A DNA stretch of 64,000 nt from positions 24,191 through 88,190 of the forward strand of contig JBEIFV010000005.1 in assembly GCA_040382235.1 (NCBI GenBank). The letters are read 5' to 3'. This stretch comes from JAEUOS01 sp040382235 (GTDB taxonomy: Bacteria > Pseudomonadota > Gammaproteobacteria > Burkholderiales > JAEUOS01). The notes under the pieces were generated by a model. It saw only the letters and a list, made by a program, of their open reading frames with translations, did not search any database and was not told where the DNA came from. Positions 25,528 to 33,721 of the stretch are shown in pieces; positions within the stretch are counted from its first letter, which is position 1, and every line of letters starts with the position of its first letter. The position numbers and the translations under genes are program-made.

Positions 25528-25764
25528 TCAACGCAGATCGATCTTGCAGGTTTCCATACCCGTGACCAGGGCTGCGAACGCATCGCCGTTGGTGCGTGCA
25601 TCGTTGTGGAATTTTTGCCAGGCGCGCGTTGGTGAATCGTGCTGGACCGTGCTGCCATCGAAGTCGGCCGATCCGTCCGGAAGCGCGAGGACGAAACGTC
25701 CGCTGGCATTCGGGGAGTCAATGTATACGGAAATCCCGTATAATTCGCATGTGCGCACAGTCAT
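25528..25764 (-). CDS. Small hypothetical protein overlapping the higB promoter
   Basis: A 78-codon frame starting ATG ACT GTG. Its residues 15-78 (from VYIDSPNASGRFVLALPDG to TGMETCKIDLR) have a balanced composition unlike the arginine/proline-rich shadows elsewhere, and no other gene occupies 25413-25750. It overlaps the first 14 bases of higB on the other strand. No family is recognised and no ribosome binding site is evident; it could be a true small gene or a chance frame. Confidence 0.35.
   Translation of the reverse strand: MTVRTCELYGISVYIDSPNASGRFVLALPDGSADFDGSTVQHDSPTRAWQKFHNDARTNGDAFAALVTGMETCKIDLR
25724..25744 (+). promoter_or_regulatory. higBA promoter -10 box inside an inverted-repeat operator
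   Basis: TATACGG (25724-25730) and CCGTATA (25736-25742) form an inverted repeat, and a consensus TATAAT (25739-25744) overlaps its right arm. The expected transcription start falls on or next to the GTG of higB, implying a leaderless message. The HigA antitoxin probably binds the repeat. No good -35 box is visible. Confidence 0.55.
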
Positions 25765-26047
25765 CGAAACCCCAACATTCCAGAAGCAGGCTGAGAAGCT
25801 GTGGACAGAAGTCGAGCGGCTGGCCTTCATCAACTGGATTGCGGCCAATCCGCTGGCCGGTGACGTGATTCCTGGTGCAGACGGTGCGCGCAAGGTTCGC
25901 TGGAGCCGTGCCGGGTCTGGCAAGTCTGGTGGTGCGCGGGTGATCTACTTCAACTTGACCGAGCGGGAAGTGGCGCTGCTGGTGGCCGTGTATGCCAAAG
26001 CCGAGCGTGCCAACATGCTTCCCGTCGATATCAAAAAGGCAGTGTGA
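25751..26047 (+). CDS. higB: HigB/RelE-family toxin
   Basis: mRNA interferase-like toxin (98 aa) of a reverse-order type II module. RTVIETPTFQKQAEKLW, then NPLAGDVIPGADGARKVRW and GGARVIYFN are the conserved blocks of the RelE/HigB-2 group (often annotated addiction-module toxin RelE or YafQ-like). The GTG at 25751 is chosen because the family begins at this point; an upstream ATG (25721) would lie upstream of the -10 box. Toxin first, antitoxin second, with one base between them, is the higBA order. It would cleave mRNA on the ribosome, as in the family. Confidence 0.85.
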   Translation: MRTVIETPTFQKQAEKLWTEVERLAFINWIAANPLAGDVIPGADGARKVRWSRAGSGKSGGARVIYFNLTEREVALLVAVYAKAERANMLPVDIKKAV

Positions 26048-26048
26048 T

Positions 26049-26372
26049 ATGGGTATCAAGAAAATCGACATTGAGAAGGTGGCGGCGGCTATCGAAGCCG
26101 ATGCCGGGGAATCGCTCCCTGGTCTGCGTCATGCGCTTGCCGAGGCGAAAGCAGGGCTTGGTCGTGTCACCACGCCTGAGCAAATCCTGGTGCGCCAGGC
26201 GCGCGAGAAGTCCGGACTGACGCAAGCGGCGTTCGCTAAACGCATTGCAACGCCTGTGGCAACCTTGCGTGATTGGGAGCAAGGGCGGTTTACGCCGCCG
26301 GGTGGTGTCCTGTGCCTGCTTCGGCTGATCGTCAAGCATCCCGAGCTATCGAAGGAGCTGAGTACCGCATGA
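26049..26372 (+). CDS. higA: HigA-type antitoxin, XRE helix-turn-helix
   Basis: Antitoxin and repressor (107 aa). The helix-turn-helix region is residues about 45-85: ILVRQAREKSGLTQAAFAKR then ATPVATLRDWEQGRFTPPGG, typical of NadS/HigA antitoxins. It follows higB by one base and overlaps the next small ORF by four bases (ATGA). It should neutralise HigB and bind the inverted repeat at 25724-25742. Confidence 0.88.
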   Translation: MGIKKIDIEKVAAAIEADAGESLPGLRHALAEAKAGLGRVTTPEQILVRQAREKSGLTQAAFAKRIATPVATLRDWEQGRFTPPGGVLCLLRLIVKHPELSKELSTA

Positions 26373-26608
26373 CTTCGCTGATTCCCGAGGCTGCCGCCGA
26401 AAAGCTGTTGGTTTTGCAGGCTGCGGAGCTTTTTGCGCCGCGAGCAGGTCAATCGAAGCCCGCGGATTTGGCGCAACTCTTGTGGCGGGTCGATGACCGC
26501 GAGCCCTTTTGGAATCCAGGGGCTCTGCAAATTCTCAGTCAGCTTAAGTCAGGCCGGCGGCGGCGCGGTCTTTTGCATCGACTCGCGCGCTTCCATGGTT
26601 TTGCATAG
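26369..26608 (+). CDS. Small ORF coupled to higA, unknown function
   Basis: A 79-codon frame starting with the ATGA overlap at the end of higA. The first 60 residues (MTSLIPEAAAEKLLVLQAAE onward, with a QLLWRVDDREPFWNPGALQI stretch) look like a plausible helical protein; the last 17 are arginine-rich and run antisense into the end of the glutathione S-transferase gene, suggesting the original C-terminus was lost. No family recognised. It could be a third component of the module or a degraded gene. Confidence 0.4.
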   Translation: MTSLIPEAAAEKLLVLQAAELFAPRAGQSKPADLAQLLWRVDDREPFWNPGALQILSQLKSGRRRRGLLHRLARFHGFA

Positions 26609-27160
26609 CCGCGCGAGGTTGGGATATTTTTCCGGCGCAAAAAACTGCGGTGCGCGCAGCGCGATGAACCCCAGATTGCAGCACAGCGCGATATCGGCCA
26701 GGCTCATCGCGTTGCCAACGCACCAGGCGCGCTGGCCCAGCATGGCCTCGAGCGCCGCCAGGCCGGCTTCGACCTTGCCGCGTTGCCGGTCCAGCCAGGG
26801 TTTGCTGCGCGCGGCCTCGTCATGAAAGCGCGTTTCGTAGGCAGTCGCGCCAACGGCTTCCATCACGCCATCGGCGAACGCCTCCCAGCGTTTGACATCA
26901 AGGCGGCCGTCGGCATCGGCCGGGATCAGGCGTACCTGCGGATAGGTGCCATCGATGTAGTCGGCGATCATGGTCGAATTGATCAGCACGCGGCCGTCAT
27001 CGAGCTTGAGCGCCGGCACTTTGCCGATCGGGTTGATCTCCTGCAGCCGGTTGGGCTCCCACAGGTTGACCATCTCGGTCTCGTAGCTGACGCCTTTTTC
27101 GATCAGCATGACGCGGATCTTGCGGGCGAAGGGGCTGGCGGGGGAGGCGTAGAGCTTCAT
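26549..27160 (-). CDS. Glutathione S-transferase
   Basis: Cytosolic GST (203 aa). The thioredoxin-like domain begins MKLYASPASPFARKIRVMLI, with a serine near the active-site position, the cis-proline motif INPIGKVPAL at about 47-56 and the ligand-loop INSTMIADYID. The helical domain covers about 85-200 with AWCVGNAMSLADIALCCNLG containing the N-capping S-x-x-D. The start at 27160 gives the family length; the open frame upstream is not conserved. The substrate is unknown; it may serve detoxification or ring-cleavage isomerisation. Confidence 0.9.
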   Translation of the reverse strand: MKLYASPASPFARKIRVMLIEKGVSYETEMVNLWEPNRLQEINPIGKVPALKLDDGRVLINSTMIADYIDGTYPQVRLIPADADGRLDVKRWEAFADGVMEAVGATAYETRFHDEAARSKPWLDRQRGKVEAGLAALEAMLGQRAWCVGNAMSLADIALCCNLGFIALRAPQFFAPEKYPNLARLCKTMEARESMQKTAPPPA

Positions 27161-27605
27161 TGCGTGGTTCTCCGGTTGAGGGCTGATGTGGCGGGAAGCA
27201 CGGTTTATACGCGAATGGCGCTTTCTTATGCAGGACGCAGCGGAAAACGTGAAAATCAAGTCGTTCCCGGGTAGTCGGGAACCGAGGTTTTTTGTGCTGC
27301 TATGGCTTGGCCCCCCGCATACGCACATACGCGCTAACTTAACAGCTACGGCGTTTTCTCCCTCCCCTTCAAGGGGAGGGTTGGGGTGGGGATGGGGCAG
27401 TTTCCGCAGTAGTCGCCAGATTGACCGCGAGCTGGAAATCGGTCAGAAGTGTCGTGAGTTTCAGCGATATCGTGGACATGTTAGGCAGGCACCTGTGCGT
27501 TGGTGACTCCATGGTAACGCCGTCTTGCGAGGCCTGCGAACCGGCAAGCTTTGTTCGACAGGCCCTCGCGCGCGCGTGATGTTGGCACCATCCGGGCAGG
27601 GCGAT
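27161..27605. other. Gene-free stretch with a REP-like hairpin
   Basis: This 445-base gap between the glutathione S-transferase start and the D-aminoacylase stop has no convincing gene on either strand. Its only clear structure is the palindrome at 27360-27380. The rest, including the AT-richer part near 27330, shows no recognisable promoter or RNA. Confidence 0.6.
27360..27398. repeat. REP-like palindrome (CCCTCCCCTT-C-AAGGGGAGGG)
   Basis: A perfect ten-base-pair inverted repeat around a single C, followed by the G-rich tract TTGGGGTGGGGATGGGG. Similar CCTCCCC/GGGGAGG palindromes are common intergenic repeats in proteobacteria, and a related CCTCCC/GGGAGG motif recurs in tandem at 54572-54665. 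Confidence 0.6.
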
Positions 27606-29327
27606 TCAACCGATCGCCTGCGGGCCGCGAATCACGCGACCCGGCCGCGCTGCCTGCACTTGCCCGTCGCGGAAGGTGACCTGGCCCGACTTGATGGTGG
27701 CCACGTAGCCATCGGCTTTTTGCAACAGGCGCTTGCCGCCTGCGGGCAGGTCGAAGGCAAGCCACGGCTTGCCCAGTTTGATACGGGCAAGATCGATCAC
27801 GTTTAGGTCAGCGAGATATCCGGGTGCGACCAGCCCGCGATCGGCCAGACCATACAGCAGCGCGGTATCGCGGCATTGGCGCTTGATCGCGTGTTGCAGC
27901 GTGATTCTGCCGCGAGCGCGGTCGCGCACCCAGTGCTGCAGCATGAAGGTGGGCGAGGCGGCGTCGCAGATGGTGCCGCAGTGGGCGCCGCCGTCGGACA
28001 GCGAGTTGATCGTATCGTCGCGCGCCTGCAACTGTTGCAGGAAGTCGAGATTGCCATCGGCGTAGTTGAGGAGCGGCAGGTAGATGAAACCGCTGCCTTC
28101 ATTGGCCATCATCAGATCGTAGGCGTAGGCACTGCCGCTCACGCCGGCGGCGCCGGCGAGCACCTGGATCGACTGCTGCGCGCCCGGCTCATAGTCGAAG
28201 TCGCCGTCCATCGTGAACTGCGTGAACCAGCCTTCGGTGATGATGCGCCGGATATGCGCCAGATCGGATTCACCAAACACCGATTCTTCGGCGATCATGC
28301 GCGCGCGAAACCCCGGTGTCTTGAGCCTGGCCAGTTGCTCGGGCCACGACAGCCTGGCGATCTCCATCCAGGCGGGTTTGAAGCGAAACGGGTGCACCGT
28401 GCCGCGCCAGGCCATCACCAAACCGGTGCCGCGCAGCGCGATCTGCGCTATCAGGCGAGCGCCGCGCGCGTTCTCGGCCTCCATCGTGGCCAGCTGCTCT
28501 TGCAGCGGAATTTCCTTGGCGATCGACTGCAGCGCCGCGAAGGTCACCGGCACGCCGGACTCGCGGCTCAGTTCGCCCATCCAGGCGAATTCGTTCCACT
28601 CGCGCCTGAAGTCGGACACCATTTCGAATACCCCGTGGCCGACGCGGCCGAGGGCGCGGCCGATGCCGAGCAGTTCTTCCGGGGTTGCGGTGGTGCCCGG
28701 CACCAGTTCGCGGTCGACCGAGCGGTGCAGCACCGTGCGCGAGGTCGAGAAGCCCAGGGCGCCGGCACGCAGACCTTCCTCGACGATGGCCGCCATCTGT
28801 TCGATATCGGCGGCGGTGGGCGCCTCGTTGCGCGCGCCGCGTTCACCCATCACATAGGCGCGCACCGCGCCGTGCGGAACATGGGTGGCGACGTCGACGG
28901 TGCGCGGCAGCTTCTCCAGCGCGTCCATGTATTGTGGAAAGCTTTCCCAGTCCCAGGTCATGCCCTCGGCCAGCGCGGTGCCGGGAATGTCCTCGACGCC
29001 TTCCATCAGGCCGATCAGCCATGCATGCCGGTCGGGCCGCGCCGGCGCGAAGCCGACGCCACAGTTGCCCATGATGACGGTAGTCACTCCATGCCAGGAG
29101 GAGGGCGCCATCTCGTCATCCCAGGTTGCCTGGCCGTCGTAATGGGTATGGATATCGACAAAGCCGGGCGCGACGATGTGGCCCGCCGCATCGATTTCGC
29201 TGCGGCCGCTTTGTGCGATGGCGCCGACGGCCGTGATGCGTCGGCCGTCGATCGCCACATCGGCGGTGAACGGCGCGCCGCCGCTGCCGTCGACCACGCT
29301 ACCGCGGCGGATCACCAGATCGTGCAT
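27606..29327 (-). CDS. N-acyl-D-amino-acid deacylase / D-aminoacylase (amidohydrolase)
   Basis: Metal-dependent amidohydrolase (573 aa) hydrolysing N-acyl D-amino acids or related cyclic amides. N-terminal beta domain MHDLVIRRGSVVDGSGGAPF, then the metal motif GFVDIHTHYDGQ (D58, H60, H62) at 56-66, GNCGVGFAP near 125, and the C-terminal PGYLADLNVIDL and HVMGERGAR-like loops. Length is in the usual 480-580 range. It stands alone between two gene-poor gaps. Dihydroorotase-like or N-acyl-D-glutamate deacylases are alternatives within the family. Confidence 0.88.
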   Translation of the reverse strand: MHDLVIRRGSVVDGSGGAPFTADVAIDGRRITAVGAIAQSGRSEIDAAGHIVAPGFVDIHTHYDGQATWDDEMAPSSWHGVTTVIMGNCGVGFAPARPDRHAWLIGLMEGVEDIPGTALAEGMTWDWESFPQYMDALEKLPRTVDVATHVPHGAVRAYVMGERGARNEAPTAADIEQMAAIVEEGLRAGALGFSTSRTVLHRSVDRELVPGTTATPEELLGIGRALGRVGHGVFEMVSDFRREWNEFAWMGELSRESGVPVTFAALQSIAKEIPLQEQLATMEAENARGARLIAQIALRGTGLVMAWRGTVHPFRFKPAWMEIARLSWPEQLARLKTPGFRARMIAEESVFGESDLAHIRRIITEGWFTQFTMDGDFDYEPGAQQSIQVLAGAAGVSGSAYAYDLMMANEGSGFIYLPLLNYADGNLDFLQQLQARDDTINSLSDGGAHCGTICDAASPTFMLQHWVRDRARGRITLQHAIKRQCRDTALLYGLADRGLVAPGYLADLNVIDLARIKLGKPWLAFDLPAGGKRLLQKADGYVATIKSGQVTFRDGQVQAARPGRVIRGPQAIG

Positions 29328-29682
29328 GTCGGTCCTTTCGGTTCAGGCGCCGTGGCGCGCCGTCGCGCCTGGCTTTCGATGGTATCACCGGGCCTGCGGC
29401 GGGATGCTTGGCCGGCGAGCCTGTCTGACATGCGCAACATACAGATCGAAGCATGCGAGCGGCGCAAGTTGGCGCGGCTCGTCGCCGCCGGGCCCGCACC
29501 GTCGACGTTGATGTCGGCAAAGGTTAGTGGCAGCAATGCGTCTCATTGCGGCCGTTGGCAATGGCCATGGAGCGGGGTTGTGGTCGGCCGCAGTCTGCCA
29601 GTTGCCGACCCTGACGAATGTCAGCTACCAGGCAAAATCAAACAATCATGCGACGCACGTTGCCAACAGTGGACGGCCGTAC
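29328..29682. other. Gene-free stretch
   Basis: About 355 bases upstream of the D-aminoacylase and downstream of the DUF2442 gene. No frame with recognisable protein similarity was seen; a GC-rich hairpin (GGCGCC...GGCGCG) lies near 29345. The promoter of the D-aminoacylase should be in the part next to 29327, but no clear -35/-10 pair is visible. Confidence 0.5.
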
Positions 29683-30150
29683 CTACGCGGCCAGTGCGTA
29701 ACCGCCATCGTTCTTGATCACCTCTTCCCAGCCGAGGCAGGCCAGGGCGACGGTGCGCGGCACTGGCTTGGCGCCGCTACGGTAGTAGGCGAGCATGCGA
29801 CGGGACACGCCCAGCGCCACCGCCGCCGTGTCGAGGGTCAGGTCGTGCCTGGCCATCCAATTCCAAATGAATTCATGCGATACGCTGCCGGCCTGCTCAA
29901 CCGCACGTGCGCGTAGGTTGTCGGCTGCCAACTCCAGGTCGTCATCGTTCGCCCAGATCACCGAGGCGCCGTGGTCACCGACCTTGGCCGAGCTGAACAC
30001 CTTGGGATCCTTCAGCCGTTCCAGCGTAGGGTGCTGCATGATCGTGTCTACCAGACTGACTTCGAATTGCCCGCCATCCGCATAGCGCAGCAGCAAGCTG
30101 GCGGTCGGCGTTGCCTTGACGCTGGACAGAGTGAATTGCTTCGGCCTCAT
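29683..30150 (-). CDS. DUF2442 / helix-turn-helix protein, antitoxin-like
   Basis: Protein of 155 aa with an N-terminal DUF2442 domain (MRPKQFTLSSVKATPTASLL ... LLRYADGGQFEVSL) and a C-terminal helix-turn-helix (DLTLDTAAVALGVSRRMLAY, about 110-130). DUF2442 proteins often pair with DUF4160 in toxin-antitoxin-like modules, with the HTH partner acting as regulator. The ATG at 30150 overlaps the native stop of the DUF4160 frame (ATGA), so the two were translationally coupled; an earlier ATG at 30168 is less likely. Confidence 0.75.
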   Translation of the reverse strand: MRPKQFTLSSVKATPTASLLLRYADGGQFEVSLVDTIMQHPTLERLKDPKVFSSAKVGDHGASVIWANDDDLELAADNLRARAVEQAGSVSHEFIWNWMARHDLTLDTAAVALGVSRRMLAYYRSGAKPVPRTVALACLGWEEVIKNDGGYALAA

Positions 30151-30377
30151 GGGTTCAATTCCTTCCACTTCGTGGCCAGTAGAGCCACATTCTGGCTGGC
30201 CTAAACCAGCGATTCCTTCAACACTGCCGGCCGCACTGTCCCGTCGATCACCCGCAGGGATGCCAAGTCAATCAGAGCTTCGGAGCCATCGTTGGCCAGC
30301 ACATGGAAGTGCGGCGGGTTGTGGTCGCCGGCGTACATGGTGAGCTTGGACCTGGGGAGGCGAATCAGCGTTGCCAC
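30147..30377 (-). pseudogene. DUF4160 protein interrupted by an amber codon
   Basis: A 76-codon gene starting GTG at 30377. Residues 11-27 (KLTMYAGDHNPPHFHVL) are the DUF4160 core with the histidine motif. Codon 59 is TAG (30201-30203). The frame continues as ASQNVALLATKWKELNP to a TGA that overlaps the DUF2442 start, which is the ending expected for the family, and a tryptophan (TGG) is the likely original residue at 59. So one G-to-A change truncates the protein by 18 residues. It may be inactive, partly active as a 58-residue form, or rescued by suppression. Confidence 0.7.
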
Positions 30378-30382
30378 GCGGC

Positions 30383-30388
30383 ATTATA
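30383..30388 (-). promoter_or_regulatory. Consensus -10 box (TATAAT) directly before the DUF4160 GTG
   Basis: On the minus strand TATAAT is five bases from the GTG start, so transcription would begin at or within two bases of the start codon and give a leaderless message. No clear -35 hexamer is seen. Confidence 0.4.
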
Positions 30389-30670
30389 GTGCAATGGTTG
30401 CATCGGCAGCGGCGCCGACCGTCGTTGTCACGGCATGCGGGGCGGGATCAGCACGAGAAATCCCGCTACCAACGAGGCGAACGACAGATGACGTAGGGCA
30501 GCTGTAAGGGGCTGAATCCTGAGTCCTTGAAGCAACGGCACGAACGTCGGTTTTCGGGCTTCGAAATCGGAGGCTCGAATGTCGCTGATGGGTCGGGTCC
30601 CGCCCGATGCTGGCGCTTCAGTTGTCCGGCAGGTATCGGCGCGCAAGCTGACCTCGGGCGCGAACCGCCT

Positions 30671-32164
30671 TCAGTCAAGTCCACCACGCTTCAGCGTGGC
30701 GAGATCCGCCGCTGCCGGCCCCGCACAGTCGACATCGATGATCGCCTCCGTGATCTCGAGAAACGCCGCGCGAAAATGGTTCTTGGCCTTGACGCACATG
30801 AGCCTCATCTGCGCGGGATCGATGCCGTGCAATGTGAAAAAGCCGGGGTCGTTGGCCGCACCGACGCTTGCGGTCACGATGACCCGCACGCCGTCGATGT
30901 CGATGAGTGCGGTGTCACTCAGCGTGACCAGGCTGCCGCGCTCCATCGGCCCGCTGTTGCGAAAGCGGCCGTCGGTCAGCAGCAGCACCTGCGCGCTGGC
31001 TTCGACCGGGGCGCCAAAGCGGCGGTCGAGGCGGCCCCCGAGTGACACCGCGAGTCGTGCTCCGACGCCGGCCGCACGGGCGCGGGCGACCAGTTCGGGG
31101 TCGAAGAAATAGGCGAACACGATGGTGCCAGGGGCGCATGCGGCGATCGGCGAGCCGCTCGCGGTGCGTGCGGCCAGCAGCGCGCTCAGCAGGCCCGGTG
31201 TGTCGGCGGCGCCGCCGGACAAGGGGTTGTCGGCGGGGTCGGTAACGGCGATCGGCCGCCATGCGCTGGTCAGTTGCGCGGCGAGCAGGTCGCCGGCTCG
31301 CCTTAAGCCGGAAGCGGCATCTGCCAACCGGGGCGTGAAATGATGTGCGCAGGCGCGCCAGCGTGTAGCCATGTCTTCGCAGGCCGCCTGTGCCTCGCCC
31401 GCGCTCGCGGCCCAGGCCATCACCGATGCGCCGGTGTCAGGCGTGTCGGCGTAGGGAAAGCCGCCGAACAGCGTGATGTCCAGATCTCCGGATGCGGCCT
31501 GTTCGAGCGCGCGCGCCTGGGCCAGTAACGGGGCCATCGGCGCGACTTCGCTGCGCATGTTGAAGCTGGGCAGGCGCAGGCCGAGAGGTAGCACGAAGCC
31601 GTGCGCCGGCACGGCGCCGGCAGCGATGCGCAACAGTCGGGCGACAGCGCGTGCAGCGGTCTCGCGCATGTCGACATGCGGGTAGGTGCGGTAGCCGGTC
31701 GCGAAGTCGAGGTAGGGGGTGATTGCCGGCGGCATGTTGCCGTGCAGGTCGAAGCTGGCGGCCAGTGGTGTGTGCGGCAGCAGGTGGCGCACGCGCCGCA
31801 TGATCTCCATGTCAGGGGTCGCGCATTGGTCGGTGATGGCGGCGCCGTGCAGCGACAGATATACCGCATCCGGTCGCAGCGCTGTCAGGTCGGCTGTGAC
31901 TTCCTCGCACCAGGCTTCGAACAACGCGTGCTCGATCGGGCCGCCCGGGTTGGCGGAGGCGCTGCGCAGCAATTCGGCACGCCATTGCGGTTGATGCGCG
32001 AGCACGTCCTGCACGCCTGCCAGTTCGGTGGCGGTGTCGCGTGCTGCGACCAATGCGGCCGGGCCGCGTACCCATTCGCGTGCTGCGAACTGGGCCTGAC
32101 CGGTGGCCAATGGGGAGAAGGCATTGCCTTCGAACCAAAGGCGGGCGACCGCGAGTAGGGGCAT
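30671..32164 (-). CDS. M81-family metallopeptidase, MlrC-like
   Basis: Protein of 497 aa related to MlrC, the enzyme that completes microcystin breakdown; most homologues have other, unknown peptide or amide substrates. The N-terminal ARLWFEGNAFSPLAT, SLHGAAITDQ, the zinc motif SFDLHGNMPP and TGYRTYPHVDM are the conserved DUF1485 blocks. The C-terminal ETHGIDP-like region appears as FFTLHGIDPAQMRLMCVKAK. It is a single gene divergent from the aminotransferase at 32312. The substrate is unknown. Confidence 0.87.
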   Translation of the reverse strand: MPLLAVARLWFEGNAFSPLATGQAQFAAREWVRGPAALVAARDTATELAGVQDVLAHQPQWRAELLRSASANPGGPIEHALFEAWCEEVTADLTALRPDAVYLSLHGAAITDQCATPDMEIMRRVRHLLPHTPLAASFDLHGNMPPAITPYLDFATGYRTYPHVDMRETAARAVARLLRIAAGAVPAHGFVLPLGLRLPSFNMRSEVAPMAPLLAQARALEQAASGDLDITLFGGFPYADTPDTGASVMAWAASAGEAQAACEDMATRWRACAHHFTPRLADAASGLRRAGDLLAAQLTSAWRPIAVTDPADNPLSGGAADTPGLLSALLAARTASGSPIAACAPGTIVFAYFFDPELVARARAAGVGARLAVSLGGRLDRRFGAPVEASAQVLLLTDGRFRNSGPMERGSLVTLSDTALIDIDGVRVIVTASVGAANDPGFFTLHGIDPAQMRLMCVKAKNHFRAAFLEITEAIIDVDCAGPAAADLATLKRGGLD

Positions 32165-32311
32165 GGCTACGAGCCTAAGGGATGGGATGCGGGTGGCGGT
32201 GCTGCGCCGAGTCGGGGCGCGCTGATTGTATATTCATCATTGTCACCACTACATTCGGTGCTTGCCGGCATCGCCTGCGCTTCCATCTTTGTTTTGTGAA
32301 CGGGGTCCAAC

Positions 32312-33652
32312 ATGCCTTCGAGAATCTTCCATCGCGCACCGGCCCATGACTATCCGGTCGCCGTGCGCGGCGCGGGCATTTATCTTTTCGATAGAGACGG
32401 CAAGCGCTATATCGACGCTTCCGGCGGCGCGGCGGTCTCGTGCCTGGGCCACGGCCATCCGCGCGTGATCGAAGCGCTCAAGCGCCAGGCCGACCGTTTG
32501 AGTTACGTGCACACCAGCTTCTTCTCAAGCGATCCGGCCGAGGCTTTGGCGGAACACCTGGTGGCACGCGCGCCGGCCGGCATCAGCCACGTCGCCTTTG
32601 TTTCGGGTGGCGGCGAGGCGATGGAAACCGCACTCAAGATGGCGCGCCAGTACTTTCTGGAGATCGGGCAGCCGCAGCGCACGCATTTCATCGCGCGACG
32701 GCAGAGCTATCACGGCAATACCCTTGGCGCGCTTGCGATCGGCGGCAATCAATGGCGCCGGGCGCCCTATGCGCCGCTGCTGATGGATGTCACCCACGTG
32801 AGCCCTTGTTACCCCTATCGCGAGCAGCGGCCAGGCGAAACTGCCGAGCAATACGGTACACGTCTGGCAGATGAGCTTGAGCAGGCGATTCTGCAGGTCG
32901 GCGCGCAAACCGTGATCGCCTTCATCGCCGAGCCGGTGGTCGGCGCCACGCTCGGTGCGGCGCCGGCGGTGCCGGGCTATTTCAGGCAGGTGCGCGAAGT
33001 GTGCGATCGCCACGGCATCCTGCTGATACTCGATGAGGTCATGTGCGGCATGGGGCGTTGCGGCACGCTGTATGCATGTGAGCAGGAAGGTGTGGCGCCG
33101 GATTTGGTGACCATCGCCAAGGGCCTGGGCGCGGGTTACCAGCCGATCGGCGCGGTGTTGGCGCGCCAGCAGGTACATGATGCCTTCACCCGCGGTTCAG
33201 GCGCGTTCCAGCATGGCTTCACCTACATGGGGCATGCGCTGGCATGCGCCGCCGCGCTCGAGGTGCAGCGGGTGATCGAGGATGACGGACTATTGGAGGC
33301 GGTGCGCCAGCGCGGCGCACATCTGCGGGCCGAACTCGGCCGGGCCTTTGCCACGCATCCACATGCGGGCGACATCCGCGGTCGTGGCCTGATGCAGGCG
33401 ATCGAACTGGTGGCCGATCGCGACAGCGCCACGCCCTTCGACCCAGCGTTGCAGCTGCATGCGAGCATCAAGCAAAGCGCGATGCGGCTGGGCCTGGCCT
33501 GTTACCCCAGCGGCGGCTGCGTCGATGGCCGGGCTGGCGACCACGTGCTGCTGGCGCCGCCGTTCATCGTGACTGACGGCGAGCTGAGCGAAATCGTCGA
33601 TCTGCTGCGCCAGGCGGTGGACGACGCGATGGCGGCGCTGCCGGCGATTTAG
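32312..33652 (+). CDS. Class III (omega/aspartate family) aminotransferase
   Basis: PLP-dependent transaminase (446 aa). The Schiff-base lysine is K270 in VTIAKGLGAGYQPIGAVL; the aspartate contacting the pyridine nitrogen is D241 in ILLILDEVMCGMGR; the phosphate-binding SGGGEAMETALKMAR is at 98-112 and the QSYHGNT motif at 131-137. This pattern matches the group annotated 'aspartate aminotransferase family protein' acting on omega-amino acids, diamines or beta-alanine-like amines. It is transcribed alone, between the MlrC-like gene and the TRAP binding protein. Confidence 0.9.
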   Translation: MPSRIFHRAPAHDYPVAVRGAGIYLFDRDGKRYIDASGGAAVSCLGHGHPRVIEALKRQADRLSYVHTSFFSSDPAEALAEHLVARAPAGISHVAFVSGGGEAMETALKMARQYFLEIGQPQRTHFIARRQSYHGNTLGALAIGGNQWRRAPYAPLLMDVTHVSPCYPYREQRPGETAEQYGTRLADELEQAILQVGAQTVIAFIAEPVVGATLGAAPAVPGYFRQVREVCDRHGILLILDEVMCGMGRCGTLYACEQEGVAPDLVTIAKGLGAGYQPIGAVLARQQVHDAFTRGSGAFQHGFTYMGHALACAAALEVQRVIEDDGLLEAVRQRGAHLRAELGRAFATHPHAGDIRGRGLMQAIELVADRDSATPFDPALQLHASIKQSAMRLGLACYPSGGCVDGRAGDHVLLAPPFIVTDGELSEIVDLLRQAVDDAMAALPAI

Positions 33653-33721
33653 CAAAGGGCCTCGGCGGCAATCCGATTTCCGGCCCACACCGCCGCGCAG
33701 CACCGAACATGCGCAGCCCTG

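Noticed and set aside
25721..25750. ATG at 25721 as the higB start
   Set aside because: It lies upstream of the TATAAT box, within the inverted repeat, and adds residues not typical of the family.
30428..30646. Possible fragment of a BenE-like benzoate transporter (ALRHLSFASLVAGFLVLI)
   Set aside because: The resemblance covers only about 18 hydrophobic residues, with no continuation in any frame; too little to call a pseudogene.
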